A stretch of 64,000 nucleotides of DNA from Adenophora triphylla var. japonica (Eukaryota > Streptophyta > Magnoliopsida > Asterales > Campanulaceae): the NCBI GenBank assembly GCA_022495995.1, contig JAFEMH010000531.1:186001-250000 (forward strand). The letters run 5' to 3'. The stretch's first letter is position 1. Each line of letters begins with the position of its first letter. This document shows positions 1-9,907 of the stretch, in pieces. Under the pieces are notes generated by a model. The model was not told the origin of the DNA. It made no database searches and was given only the letters and a program-made list of their open reading frames with translations. The translations under genes were made by a program, and so were the position numbers.

Positions 1-2
1 CG

Positions 3-263
3 TCTCTTTCGTCTCTTCATGATGTGTTCCATGTTTCTATGTTGAGAAAATATTGCTATGATCCTTGTCACGTCTTGAGTTCTCCTCTCGAAGATATTCA
101 AGCGGATATGACTTATGTAGAAGAGCCGTTGAGAGTCTTGGAGTTTCAAGTTCGGGAATTGCGAACCAAGAGTATTCCGGTAGTAAAGATCCTATGGAAG
201 AATCATACCATCGAGGAAGCTACTTGGGATTTAGAGTCGGAAATGCATGAAAAATACCCTTGA
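3..263 (+). CDS. Chromovirus polyprotein C-terminus (integrase tail with chromodomain-like end), partial
   Basis: The frame is open from the left edge and ends at TGA 261-263, giving about 86 residues of a polyprotein that begins outside the window. It contains FHVSMLRKY and later WKNHTIEEATWDLESEM. These are the hallmarks of the integrase C-terminus of Ty3/gypsy chromoviruses, where the chromodomain-like tail directs integration to heterochromatin. The polypurine tract lies about 50 bp after the stop, as expected at the end of such an element. No break is visible in this fragment. Codons are A/T-rich, unlike the GC-rich antisense genes further right. Confidence 0.85.
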   Translation, partial: SLSSLHDVFHVSMLRKYCYDPCHVLSSPLEDIQADMTYVEEPLRVLEFQVRELRTKSIPVVKILWKNHTIEEATWDLESEMHEKYP

Positions 264-314
264 TTGTTTTAGCGTTCAAGTAAGTCAATTTAAAATTCGG
301 GGCAAATTTTGTTT

Positions 315-327
315 AAGGGGGAGTGAG
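315..327 (+). other. Polypurine tract of E0
   Basis: A purine run AAGGGGGAGTGAG directly precedes the TGT that starts the LTR. It would prime plus-strand DNA synthesis. A near copy, AAGGGGGAGTG, recurs just after the primer site at about 2695. Confidence 0.75.
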
Positions 328-2647
328 TGTCACGACCCTAATCCTAGGCACCATTTTAGCACATGTTGAGCACATGTGGTTGGGGTGTAGTATCTCATTT
401 ACGCATTTCATGCTAGTTGTTAAGTTTTATGTGTTCAATTTTTTACTTTGACAACTTATGTGGTTTTAGGAGGTTAATAAATTAATCTTAATTATTTATG
501 GTCTAAATAAAATAAATATGAAATGTTGTAGTGAATTTATAATATTTGAAATTTTAAATAAGAAGTTGGAAAAGGTTGAGGTGCTTATGTGTAAATATTT
601 AAGCTTGGGGTTGTTAGTTGTAGTGGTTCAAACCTAGGAGGAGCTAAGGTGTAAATTGATTAATGGTTATCTCTCATTTTCTCCATGGAAAGGCATTTCA
701 ACAAAACTTCATCCTTATTCCTCTGTGTGAAGGAAGATAAACCAAACCCTAGCCTTTTCCTTCCAAAATTCCTATCAAATTCATTTCCTTTCCGTTTTTC
801 GATCCGTCTTCATATTAGTGTTCGTGAAGCCGAGGGGATCGCGTCTAGCCGAAGAAAGATTTTCTTATTTTCGAATTTATTTGGTAAGTTATTATGATTT
901 CCTTCAACAACTTGGTCATTGAATGTTTAATGTTGATATTGTTGTTTGGTATTTTGGAGCATTTTATTGGAGTGGGAAATTTTAGTGTAATGACCTAGGT
1001 TATGGTGTTGTGGTTAATGGAAGTTGATGGGAGTAAATGGTTGGTTTAAGTGGAAATGGTGTAAATGTCTAGGTGCATGGCCATTGTGGACCCTTTTATG
1101 TAATTAGAAATGGATTTGGTATATAATGCTTAGAGTTGGACTGAAATGGGGATGAATTGAAATGGTTTGGAATGAGTTTGGCTGAAGTGAGGTTGAGTAC
1201 TGATGTTTGCAGCTAAAGGGTTATGAACAAAGTTGATTGTTGTTGATGATTTCTGATGTTGCTGCTCTGTTTCTGAGTTTCTGGTGAAGGGCACGAGTCA
1301 TCCCTTCAGGGTGGAAGAGTCGTGCCTTGTTGGACGACTGTATCTGAGGGGGTGTTAAGGTGGCAAGAGTCGTGCCCTGCCCTGTTGACTCTGAACCATT
1401 TTTCAAGCAATAAAAACCTAATTTACCTAGTATATAATTAAACCCTATTTGACTATAATTAAAGTAAAACACTTTAGCGATCCAATGGTGTCTTACTTGG
1501 TCAAAATGGATTTGAGGAAGAGGTTTAAATATTGTACGGAATATGGTTGAAAGGCTTGATTGGAGTTTAATCAAAGTTAGTCACAACTTGATAATTTGAT
1601 CTTGAACCTTTATAGTGGTTACTCATTGTTGTATATTAAACATGTAGGGCTTGTTGGTTATGCATTGTGGCCTTACTTAATTACATATTCATGGTTTGTG
1701 ATTCAAATAGTGTACGAAATATATGTTGCACTATTGTATTGGTTTAAACATGAGTATGAATACCATGTTGTTATTTTGTTATCCCTTTGGTGGATTTCTT
1801 TTCAAGTATCTATTATGTGCTTGAATGTGTTTCAATCAGCTGATGTTTAGGGGTATAATGGAATACGATCAATTATGGAAATTGTTCTATAAGGTGATCG
1901 GATTACATTATACATGTGACTGTCCCCTTCTGTGGCCACAGATTGGGGTTATAGCTTCTGTATTGAGCCAAAAGACTTACAGATTGCTAGTATCTTATAT
2001 GGTTCTCTGAAAAATGAGTCTTATAAGATGTGAATATACCTAAGCAGTTCACAAATGAAGGGAGTTTACTCCCACGTTGTACGACTTATTGTTCAGACGG
2101 GAAAGGTAAACTAAGGTAACGTAATGTGTTTACCACCTTACCAATGTGTTGTGAGCAACCTTGTTATGTGTTGCATTTTACTTGACATATTGTTGCATTC
2201 ATAATAACTTATTGAGATTTATTCTCACCCCTTCTCTCTTTACTGTTTTAGATCGCACTGAGACAGGCGGACCAGGCCAGTGAGGACGGAAAGGAGTTTG
2301 TACTTGGTTCTTTTGGGATTGTCTGGGTATGTATATGTTAGAGTGGGTTGTTTAGGAGTTGTTATGAGCATTGCTCTATTTTGGGAAAATAACTTGTGTA
2401 TTAAACTATTTTTGTAAAACTTTTATATTCGTGGTTGTTTTGTAATTAAACAGGCTATTGTGTTGTTTCCAAGTTAGTTTATATCTTTCCTCCAAGTGGA
2501 GATGATTTGAGTTAGTTTTATAATTGAAATGTTAAAGTTGGTTTTCTTTTCAAGTGAAGTAAAAGTTTTAAAATAGAGGTGGTTTTTGTTAGTAAGGGGA
2601 CTCTCCCGCTCGGGGCACGAGCTAGGTTCCGGGTCGGAGTCCCCACA
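328..2647 (+). repeat. E0 LTR, about 2.3 kb
   Basis: It begins TGTCACGACCC after a polypurine tract and ends CCCCACA two bases before an initiator-Met primer site, so both ends have the canonical TG...CA form. At 2320 bp it is long, typical of Tekay/Del-like chromoviruses. I see no convincing gene inside; open frames there are short and unrelated to known proteins. No second LTR of this type lies in the window, so its age cannot be judged. Confidence 0.75.
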
Positions 2648-2649
2648 GT

Positions 2650-2665
2650 TGGTATCAGAGCCTAG
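2650..2665 (+). other. Primer binding site of E0 (initiator Met tRNA)
   Basis: TGGTATCAGAGCC two bases after the LTR matches the 3' end complement of plant initiator methionine tRNA, the usual primer of Copia and chromovirus elements. Confidence 0.85.
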
Positions 2666-2747
2666 TTTAGAGGTCAAGGGTAGATGTATAGCTTAAGGGG
2701 GAGTGTGTGATAACTGACGCCGAGTGTTTGATGCAAGAGTTTATTCA

Positions 2748-2940
2748 ATGGCGGGGAATGATGACGATCAGCATCAGGCTCAGGGAAATGTTGGCAATGC
2801 CGGGGGAGATGGAAATCAAAATGCGGAGATGATGAATATGTTCCGAGTCTTTTTGCAAAACATGGCATCTCAAGGTCAAGCTCAACATCATCAGGAGGGT
2901 CGTCAAGGGCACGAATTAGAGAAGTTTGCAAAGATGGCTC
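2748..2940 (+). pseudogene. E0 gag, N-terminal fragment cut by E1
   Basis: The frame starts at ATG 2748 and codes for about 64 residues rich in N, D, Q and G (MAGNDDDQHQ...), ending with KFAKMA where E1 begins at 2941. Such hydrophilic gag N-termini are common in chromoviruses. The position, 80 bp after the primer site, supports gag. An upstream GTG-led extension is open from 2724 but has no ATG. The rest of gag should resume beyond the window, after E1. Confidence 0.6.
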
Positions 2941-4221
2941 TGAAATTACCCGGATCCGGCTCGCGCGTGGGCCTTGTCATCTCGCATTTGCCATTTTTGT
3001 TGGTCGAGGAGGTGTCTCGCTGTGTTTTTGCTTGTAGAGTCGCCACGTCGTTTTGATTTAGCCCAAAACATTGAGAAAATGCATCAGTTTAAAAAAACTG
3101 TTGTTGTGTGATGAGATTTTTGAGTTCGGAGGTCAGGTTACTCCTCGAGAAGAGAATATTAGAATATTAGAGCTCACCCGAGTCGTCTCGTAAAAACGAG
3201 TCTTTCGATACTCCTTCTTTCTTTAAATGTTGTGTGTGTGTATGTGCTTTTAAAAATGCATGCTGTATCGGATGTCTACATTGTACACTACGTATTGAAA
3301 TGTATTGAAATAGTGTGGGAAGGAAGCCTTACCAATGTTGGTTCGTGTCTGTCTTCCGCTGGGGAATAGTGTTTGAGTGTGGAATAGTGTTTCGGGATAG
3401 ACCGGGATTGCTTCGGGATGTGCTGGTTGTCTGCGGACAGAGCTTCGACGTGCCTTGGGATTGACAGGTGTGCACTCGGGCAGAGTTTTGGCATGCGTTG
3501 GGATCGCAGGGATCGTTAGCTAGATTTGGGCAGAGGTTCGTCGTACGTTGGGATCATCGGTTGTGCTCGGGCAGAGTTTTGGCGTGCGTCGGGATTGTCG
3601 GTTGAGCTCGGAAAGGGCCGGGACGCCTCGGGATGGACCTGGCAAGGCTTCGGAGTACCACGAGGGGCCTCAGAATACCTCGAGAGTGCCTCGGGGCAGC
3701 TCGGGAGCGTCTCGAGAGTGCTCGGCAGATCTTCGGAGTACCACGAGGGGCCTCGGAATGCTCCGGAAGGAACCGAAAGGGACCGGGATTGCCCCGAAGG
3801 GTCTTAGAGGGGTGCCTGAAGGCTGGAGGGAGAGAGGAGAAGAGGATTGTGTGTGAAAAATGAGGGAGGAAGCCCTCTATTTATAGGGTAGGAAAATTAG
3901 CAAAGAGGTCCACACGGACCTCCCATGAAAACTAAATTTTTGGTTTTCACAGATTTGAGAGAATATTGTGGACTTTAAGGGAATTTCGTAATAATTATGT
4001 CTGGGAGCAAAGAGGTCCGCACGGACGTTTTATGCTTTTCCAAATTTTCCGAAATTCCCAAAAAGTCCTTTTAAGCTTTTTTATCCCAGAAAGGCCCCCC
4101 TTGGTTTGGTTGGTGATTTTTTGAGTTTTTGAGGGCTACGAGTGTTCGAGACTGCATTCGTGTGAGTCTGCGATGTTTCCCGTGCGTTCGGAAGAGAGTG
4201 ATCCAGATTGGAGTACTTACA
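2941..4221 (-). repeat. E1 3' LTR (family A)
   Basis: On the plus strand it runs from TGAAATTACCC to GTACTTACA (1281 bp). It is clearly homologous to the E3 LTRs at 13665 and 56705 but diverged, and lacks a segment of about 150 bp that in E3 carries two palindromic sites. The minus-strand TATA box CTATAAATAG is at 3877-3886, so U3 is 3887-4221. Confidence 0.85.
3877..4026 (-). promoter_or_regulatory. E1 LTR promoter: TATA box plus two palindromic sites
   Basis: The minus-strand TATA box (3877-3886) is followed upstream by GCAAAGAGGTCC-type sites at 3900 and 4007. The first lies 14 bp from the TATA box. These correspond to the outer two of the four sites in the E3 LTR; the inner pair is missing here. 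Confidence 0.6.
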
Positions 4222-4236
4222 GAAGCCCTTCGACGA
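4222..4236 (-). other. Polypurine tract of E1
   Basis: The complement reads CGTCGAAGGGCTTC directly before the LTR start TGTAAGTAC. The same GAGGGGCTTC-type tract precedes the LTRs of E2, E3 and E5. Confidence 0.65.
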
Positions 4237-4339
4237 CATCACTTACGGTGGAAGTGGGGTCGTCGATAAGATAAGGGTCCTGATCTGGATCGCGTGCTGG
4301 GAGAGGATGTGACCGTGCAGGTCGATTCATGAGGACGTG

Positions 4340-4800
4340 GCAGTGTCCTGTTGTGTGACCATTTAGGTCGGTTGGCTGGACCCTGTGATAGAATTCCTAC
4401 GTATCCCGTATGGGAATCAAGCCTGATCGTAGTTCGTGTGTGGGGTAAGTGTTGTCGTGCACGAGGGCATGTGATGTCCTCTGACTAAGACTCTGTGCGT
4501 GGACGTGGTGGTATCCTGTGGGTGACCGTTTAGGTCGGTTGGCTGGACCCTGTGATAGGATTCCTACATATCCCTAGCGGGAATCAAGCCTGATCGTAGT
4601 TCAGAGTGTGGGGTGAGTGTTGTCGTGCACGAGGACGTGTGATGTCCTCTGACTGAGACTCTGTGCGTGGACGTGGTGGTATCCTGTGGGTGGCCATTTA
4701 GGTCGGTTGACTGGACCCTGTGATAGGATTCCTACGTATCCCTAGCAGGAATCAAGCCTGATCGTAGTTCAGAGTGTTGTGAAATTATGAGTGTATGCGG
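4340..4800. repeat. E1 spacer array 1, unit about 168 bp, about 2.7 copies
   Basis: The word TTAGGTCGGTT recurs at 4362, 4529 and 4698. Each unit holds one copy of the CCTACGTAtccc...GGGAATCAAGCC...CGTAGTTC motif shared by all the Tat-type elements here, plus a GTGATGTCCTCTGACT block that is amplified further on its own in the next array. Confidence 0.85.
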
Positions 4801-5059
4801 GCGTGGTGGTGCCCTGAGGTGATGTGACGCTAAGGTCGACTGTGAGGATGTGGTGGTGTCCTGAAATGGAAATTTTACAGTTTTCCGAACTGGGTAATTT
4901 AAAGCCTTCTGGGCTAGGGATAATGATTTGGGAGGTTTATACGGTCTTTTGGACCGAGTGGTTTAAAGCCTTCCGGGCTACGGATAGTGATTTGGGAGGT
5001 TTATACGGTCTTCCGGACCGAGTAATTTAAAGCCTTCTGGGCTACGGATAGTGATGACA

Positions 5060-5550
5060 TGTCATGCTCTCTAACTGAGGCTGTGCTGTGCGTGAGGATG
5101 TGTTGTGTCCTCTGACTGAGGTTGTGTCGTGTGTGAGGATGTGTCGTGTCCTCTGACTGAGGTTGTGTCGTGTGTGAGGACGTGACATGTCCTCTGACTG
5201 AGTTTGTGTCGTGCGTGAGGACGTGACTTGTCCTCTAACTGAGTTTGTGTCGTGCGTGAGGATGGTTGTGTCCTCTGACTAAGGTTGTGTCCTCTGACTG
5301 AGGTTGTGTCGTGCGTGAGGACGTGACTTGTCCTCTGACTGAGGTTGTGTCGTGCGTGAGGACGTGACTTGTCCTCTGACTGAGGTTGTGTCGTGCGTGA
5401 GGATGTGTTGTGTCCTCTGACTGAGGTTGTGTCATGCGTGAGGACGTGACTTGTCCTCTTACTGAGTTTGTGTCGTGCGTGAGGACGTGACTTGTCCTCT
5501 GACTGATGTTGTGTCGTGCGTGAGGATGTGTTGTGTCCTCTGACTGAGGT
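5060..5550. repeat. E1 spacer array 2, unit about 41 bp, about 12 copies
   Basis: The unit is GAGGTTGTGTCGTGCGTGAG plus GACGTGACTTGTCCTCTGACT, with some shorter variants. It is a local amplification of part of the preceding 168-bp unit. No gene is present. Open frames on the minus strand here (TQPQSED repeats) are by-products of the array. Confidence 0.85.
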
Positions 5551-6260
5551 TTTGGTTCAGGAGTATGAACCTGGCGTTTGATACTTAGTTCAGGAGCATG
5601 AACTTAAGTTGGGGCTTGGTTCAGGAGTACGAACCTGGCAAGGCCTTTTGTGAGGCGTGCTTGCTTTGTGCATGATTTTGAGAGGCGTGATTGCCTTGTG
5701 TTTTATCTTTGAGAGGTGTGTTTGCCTTGCGTTTTGTCTGCTGGGGACAGGTTGGACTTACGATGACTGCTGGGGAAATGACTTGTTTGTTGTGAAGGCA
5801 TTTGTACCTTAGGATGTGTGTTCGAAGGTCTTTTGTGCCTTGGAATTTGTGTGTGGAGGCGTTTGGGGCCTTTTGTGTTTGTTTTATCGTTTAGTGGGCG
5901 ATGTTCGGGCTTACGATGACGGCCGATGTTCATCTGCTGGGTATGCGTGGTCTTGTACGGGTTTCCAGAATTCTCGTTTGGGTTTTTGTTCACTAAGGAA
6001 GGGATTTCGGGCTTACTTTGATGGCCGGTGTTTGTTTCGCGTTTTATGTTTTGGAGGCGTTTTGTGTCTTGAAATTCGTGTTTGGAGGCGTTTGCGCCTT
6101 TTGTGTTTGTTCTACCGTTAGTGGGTGAGGTTCGGGCTTACGATGACGGCCGGGGTTTGTTTTGGTTGGGTTAAGGACCAAACTTCATTGAAGTTGCTGA
6201 AAGAAGCCTTTGGACAGCCAGGGGCAAAGATTATAAGGGCAAAAGAGTAATCTTGCCAGG
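5551..6260. other. E1 spacer without gene, degenerate repeats
   Basis: It holds scattered copies of GGAGGCGTTTG...CCTTTTGTG and of TTCGGGCTTACGATGACGGCCG (about 5905, 6130). The latter is the single-copy homologue of the 52-bp minisatellite amplified in E3 at 16480-17730. No coding region is recognisable. Confidence 0.7.
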
Positions 6261-6264
6261 TTAT

Positions 6265-6316
6265 GCAAAGAGGTCCGCACAGATCCGCTTTGTTTACAAA
6301 GAGGTCCGCACGGACA
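6265..6316 (+). promoter_or_regulatory. Paired palindromic sites upstream of the E1 PMD gene
   Basis: Two GCAAAGAGGTCCGCAC-type sites start at 6265 and 6296, 31 bp apart. The first has diverged in its right half. An AT-rich stretch (GAATTTAATC, about 6323) follows, and the PMD start codon is at 6481. The same pair precedes the other antisense genes. Confidence 0.65.
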
Positions 6317-6480
6317 ATCAAGGGAATTTAATCTTCCCAGATTTTAATCAGCTTCCAGCAACGAAGCATCCCCCATTTTCCATCCTCAACCGAGAGAAAA
6401 AGAGAGAGAGGGAGAGAAAAACTTGGTTTTTGTTCAAGATTTCCTAAGGAATCCTTTCGAGTTTACTTGAATTGCTCGTC

Positions 6481-9430
6481 ATGGCGGAAAGAGTTAGAAG
6501 AGGTCGTCGCCAAAGGAGCCAAGAGGCTATCGAGAGGAGATCGGACCTTCAAAGGAATTGCACTTCCTTTGCGCCTTCGTCGAGGAATCCGGACGTGTTG
6601 TATCCGGATCCGGGGGTGCACAACTTGCGGGAGAGGACCGCATGGGAGGTAAGAAATCAATTTTGTCTTGATTCTTACTCGAATTGTTGTATGCTAGAAC
6701 TAGGTTTTAGTTTTCGCATATTTGGGGCTTTTGTTGTTGCCATGCTCTTTTTGTGAAATTTGTGATAAATTGTTTTGGGTATGTGATTTTTGTGCAAAAT
6801 TGTGGAGATTAGCTTTTACTTGTGAAAATAAAGTGCCTCTCTTTGAAATGCATGCTTTGGTGATTTGTACCTTATGCTATTTTCGTATGTACATTGTGGA
6901 AAAATTGCCGTGTAGGAACGGACTTTGTGTAAAAAGTGTGACGTGTGCCGTGTTTTGTGATAGATTTTGTCTGAAAGTGTGCCGTGTAGGTACGGACTTT
7001 TTGAAAATGTGTCACGTAGTGTGTGCCGTATTTTTGTGACGGACTCTGTGGGAAATTTATGTGCAATGTGTGCCGTGTTTTTGTGACGGGTTTTTGAAAA
7101 TGTGTCGTTTAGGGATGGATCCCTCTTTTGAGAAAATTTGTATAGTGTGTGCCGTGTTTTGTGACGGACTATGTGGGGAAAATTATGTGCAATGTATGCC
7201 GTGTTTTTTTGACGGTTTTTTTTTTTGTTTTGCCGTGTTGAGACGGAATTTTCGTGTTTTGCCGTGTTGGGACGGACTTTTATGCTTTGCAGTGTTGGGA
7301 CGGACTTTTATGCTTTGCCGTGTTGGGACGGACTTTTATGCTTTGTTTCTTTTTGGTATATTTGCATTAAGTACCGTTATTGACGTACCTTTGCTGTGTT
7401 TACCTGCAGGATGAGGGGCCTTTGTCTGGAAAGGCGAAGAGGATGAAGTCTCGGGGGTCGCTCGAGGCCGTAGTTGAGCTGTGGCAGCATCTGCCGGATA
7501 TCTCCAGGGAGGGTAGACCGAGTCCTAAGAGGCTGGTCTTTGATTCTGGTTTGGGCGCGTTCGTTGAGAACCTTGTCGGGATTGCGGAGACGAAGAAGAA
7601 CAAAGGCATCTTCTTGGCCTTGTCTGAGTATTGGTGGGACACCACGCATACCTTCCATCTGAGCTGGGGAGAGGTGACGGTGACTCCTACCAACTTTGCA
7701 GCGATTACTGGGCTTTCCTTCAAAGGAGGGCCATTGAGATGGCGGGACAGGATGTCCGATGGGACGCAGGCGGAGCTGCTGGGCTTTGCGCCCTTCCCTC
7801 GTAAGGGCCTGGGTATGCTGTATAGCGACGTAGAGGCGCAGATCACGGCCAACATCGGGGCCTATCGCGGGGGCACTGGATTGGTGACGGCTGAGCAGTT
7901 GGCGCGCTCTTTCTTGTGGTTTGCTCTTTCCGAGACTTTGTTCTCGAATCACTCTTCCTCCGCTCCTTTCCCTCTACTGGAGAGTTTGGTGGACTTGGGG
8001 AGGGTTGGTGAGATTGCATGGGGCGAGGCGGGCTTGGCCGAGCTCTACTTTTCCATGGATCGATTTAGCCGAGGCGTGGCCAGTTCCCTGGGATGCTTCG
8101 ATTTTGCATTGGAGGTATGAGTTTATTGTTGTTTGTGGCTTAGCAGTTTGTCATTTCTCCGTCTTCTTTTTCTTTTGTTCTGAGCCTTATCTGCTTTTGT
8201 GGCAGGTGTGGTTCTATGAGATCTTTCGTTGTCAGCCGTGGGATCGGAATGCTGAGGCCATGGGGGCCTATCCAGCTATGATGGGCTGGGCCCGTTCTCT
8301 GAGGAGGAGGAGGGCGATTAGGGGGAAGCTCACTGTTGCATATCGGGATGTGCAGGAGTTCCTGGAGAGAGATAGCCCGACGGGGTTTGAGCTGTACCCC
8401 TGGGTTCGGTATGGCGACGACGAGCTCGAGGGCGGTCCCGTGGTGATGCAGCAGAGGAAGATGCTGCGGGGTCTGACTTGTGATGTCATGTATCTGGGGG
8501 AGAGGGTTTTCTGGTAGCATTGGCCCAGGTGTGCCCCCTATGGCTCCGAGGGATCCGCCCTTTGGGATGATGCATCCTCGTGACATGGATGTGCTGGAGT
8601 ACGATAGGTACCTGGGCGGCGTGAGTGCCGAGGATTTTATTTGTATGGCGAGGAGTACGGGGCCTTCGTCAGGCGGAAGTTGAGGACGCCACAGGTGTTG
8701 GCGAGGGAGAGGCAGGATGGCCCACCGCGTCCCCCAGATGTTCCGGTGCCTGGGCCGGACTTCACATATGTCCGCGGGGATTCATCGAGGCGGAGGGTGT
8801 CGTTGTCCGTCCCTAAGCAGGCTCCTGCTGCTTATCGGGTTGACACGGATGCTCCGGTGAGTGTGCTTACTCTTTTCCATCTTGGCATCTTTTCTGTATT
8901 TTTCTCTTTTTGTCGAGTATGACTGTATCTCTTTAGCTGAGCGTTTCTTTGGTTGTTTGCTTGCGCAGGTCTCGGGGAGATCCTTTGATACGCTGACCCG
9001 CCGATTTGTGGGGATACGGTCTTTTGCGAAGAAGCTCGCGGGGAAGTTATCTTGCGGGTCTTTGCGACGTGTGTCGGCGTCCGAGCCGATGCCTTCGAGG
9101 CATTCTGGGGATACTCCTTCGTCGAGGGCTGAGCCAGGGCCACAGCAGGAGGGACCCGTTCGGGGGCGGCATAGTCTAGATGCAGGGACGTCTTCGGGGG
9201 TCCATAGGTCGCAGACTCTTCACCAGTTCTTTCCTCCACAGGAGGCACAGGGAGAGGGTTCTTCGGCGCATCCCTTCTACGATCCTTTCACCGGGTTTGA
9301 TCCTTCAGAGTATTTTGAGTACTCGCCTCAGGAGGGGGTCCAGTATTCTGATGACGAGGGTGTGGCTGGCGAGTTTGCCGAGATGCCTGACTTCTCGTTT
9401 GCTGAGGTTGATGATGATGAGTCGGAGTAG
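6481..9430 (+). pseudogene. E1 antisense plant-mobile-domain gene, four exons, two compensating frameshifts
   Basis: Exons read from the sequence: 6481-6648, 7410-8114, 8206-8856, 8969-9430, each intron with GT...AG ends. Exon 1 gives an Arg-rich N-terminus. Exon 2 carries the PMD signature: WDTTHTFHLSWGEVTVT, then FAAITGLSFKGGPL, and later VGEIAWGEAGLAELYFSMD. The PMD (PF10536, 'aminotransferase-like') occurs in plant MAIN/MAIL1-type nuclear proteins and in some transposons. The C-terminus is Ser/Gly-rich, then strongly acidic (EVDDDESE). Aligned with the E2 copy there is a 1-bp gain near 8500 and a 1-bp loss near 8649, so about 50 codons are read out of frame. It lies antisense to gag-pol, between pol and the 3' LTR. 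The function for the element is unknown. The exon model is inferred from three homologous copies. Confidence 0.75.
7230..7350. repeat. Small tandem array in PMD intron 1
   Basis: The unit GCCGTGTTGGGACGGACTTT plus TATGCTTT recurs about four times inside intron 1 (6649-7409), with degenerate GTGCCGTG...GACGGA copies upstream from about 6910. Confidence 0.7.
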
Positions 9431-9739
9431 GGATCATTTGCTTTCCCTCTTTCCATTTGTTTTTTTTGTTTAGCAACAGACATTTTGGTACCTGTAATAA
9501 AACATTTTGTATATGCACAACATAATATTTTATTTGAGATGTAATGTCATATTCTGTAATTCCCGGGGATTGTCCTAGGAATTGTTGCTAGTTTATTATT
9601 TGTGCATGTCACGTGATCTGGGAATGCGTTTGTGGTTAGTGTATGGTTGCCGGAAATGGCTTTGGCCAGGATTTGGGCAGTTTAGAGCAAGGTCCTGCCG
9701 GGAACAGTAGCTGTTTTGCTGAAAATGTGGGACCATGTT
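9431..9739 (+). other. 3' untranslated region of the E1 PMD gene and intergenic DNA
   Basis: No gene. It includes a pyrimidine-rich stretch, GTTTAGCAACAGACATTT and a CCTGTAATAAAACA sequence that could serve polyadenylation. All are conserved in E3 at 17762-17860, which shows that E3 once had the same gene end. Confidence 0.55.
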
Positions 9740-9791
9740 GCAAAGAGGTCCGTACGGACAGACCTAGCATGCAAAGAGGTCCGTACGGACA
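9740..9791 (+). promoter_or_regulatory. Paired palindromic sites upstream of the E1 DUF7745-like gene
   Basis: GCAAAGAGGTCCGTACGGAC occurs twice, at 9740 and 9771 (31 bp apart). A TATA-like GAAATAAATG follows at about 9806 and the start codon is at 9908. Confidence 0.75.
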
Positions 9792-9907
9792 ATCTTTGCT
9801 TTTGGGAGGAAATAAATGTTTACAGGATGTCTGGACTTCCCTCACTTCCCATTTGCAGTCATTTCGAGATTTCTTCCTCATTTTCTCTAGAAACCTCCAT
9901 TTTTGCC

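Larger units (their letters stand above)
1..2940 (+). mobile_element. E0: Ty3/gypsy chromovirus, 3' end of one copy, shared LTR, 5' start of the next
   Basis: The order is polyprotein C-terminus, polypurine tract, LTR, tRNA primer site, gag start. A single insertion would have flanking DNA after its 3' LTR. Here a fresh internal region follows directly, so two copies share one LTR, as unequal recombination between LTRs produces. The second internal region is cut after about 64 gag codons by element E1. This is the oldest layer visible in the window. I see these parts directly; that the lineage is a chromovirus is inferred from the C-terminal sequence type and the initiator-Met primer site. 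Confidence 0.8.

Noticed and set aside
685..897. Possible small gene with a start near 685 in the E0 LTR
   Set aside because: No recognisable domain; it lies within the LTR and has no independent support.
1596..2010. Short plus frames inside the E0 LTR, some with hydrophobic residues
   Set aside because: The A/T-rich LTR gives low-complexity frames, with no homologue and no conservation to test.
7377..7952. 191-codon minus-strand frame opposite the E1 PMD exon 2
   Set aside because: It is a shadow of the GC-rich PMD exon. The plus frame has the PMD signature and splice sites.
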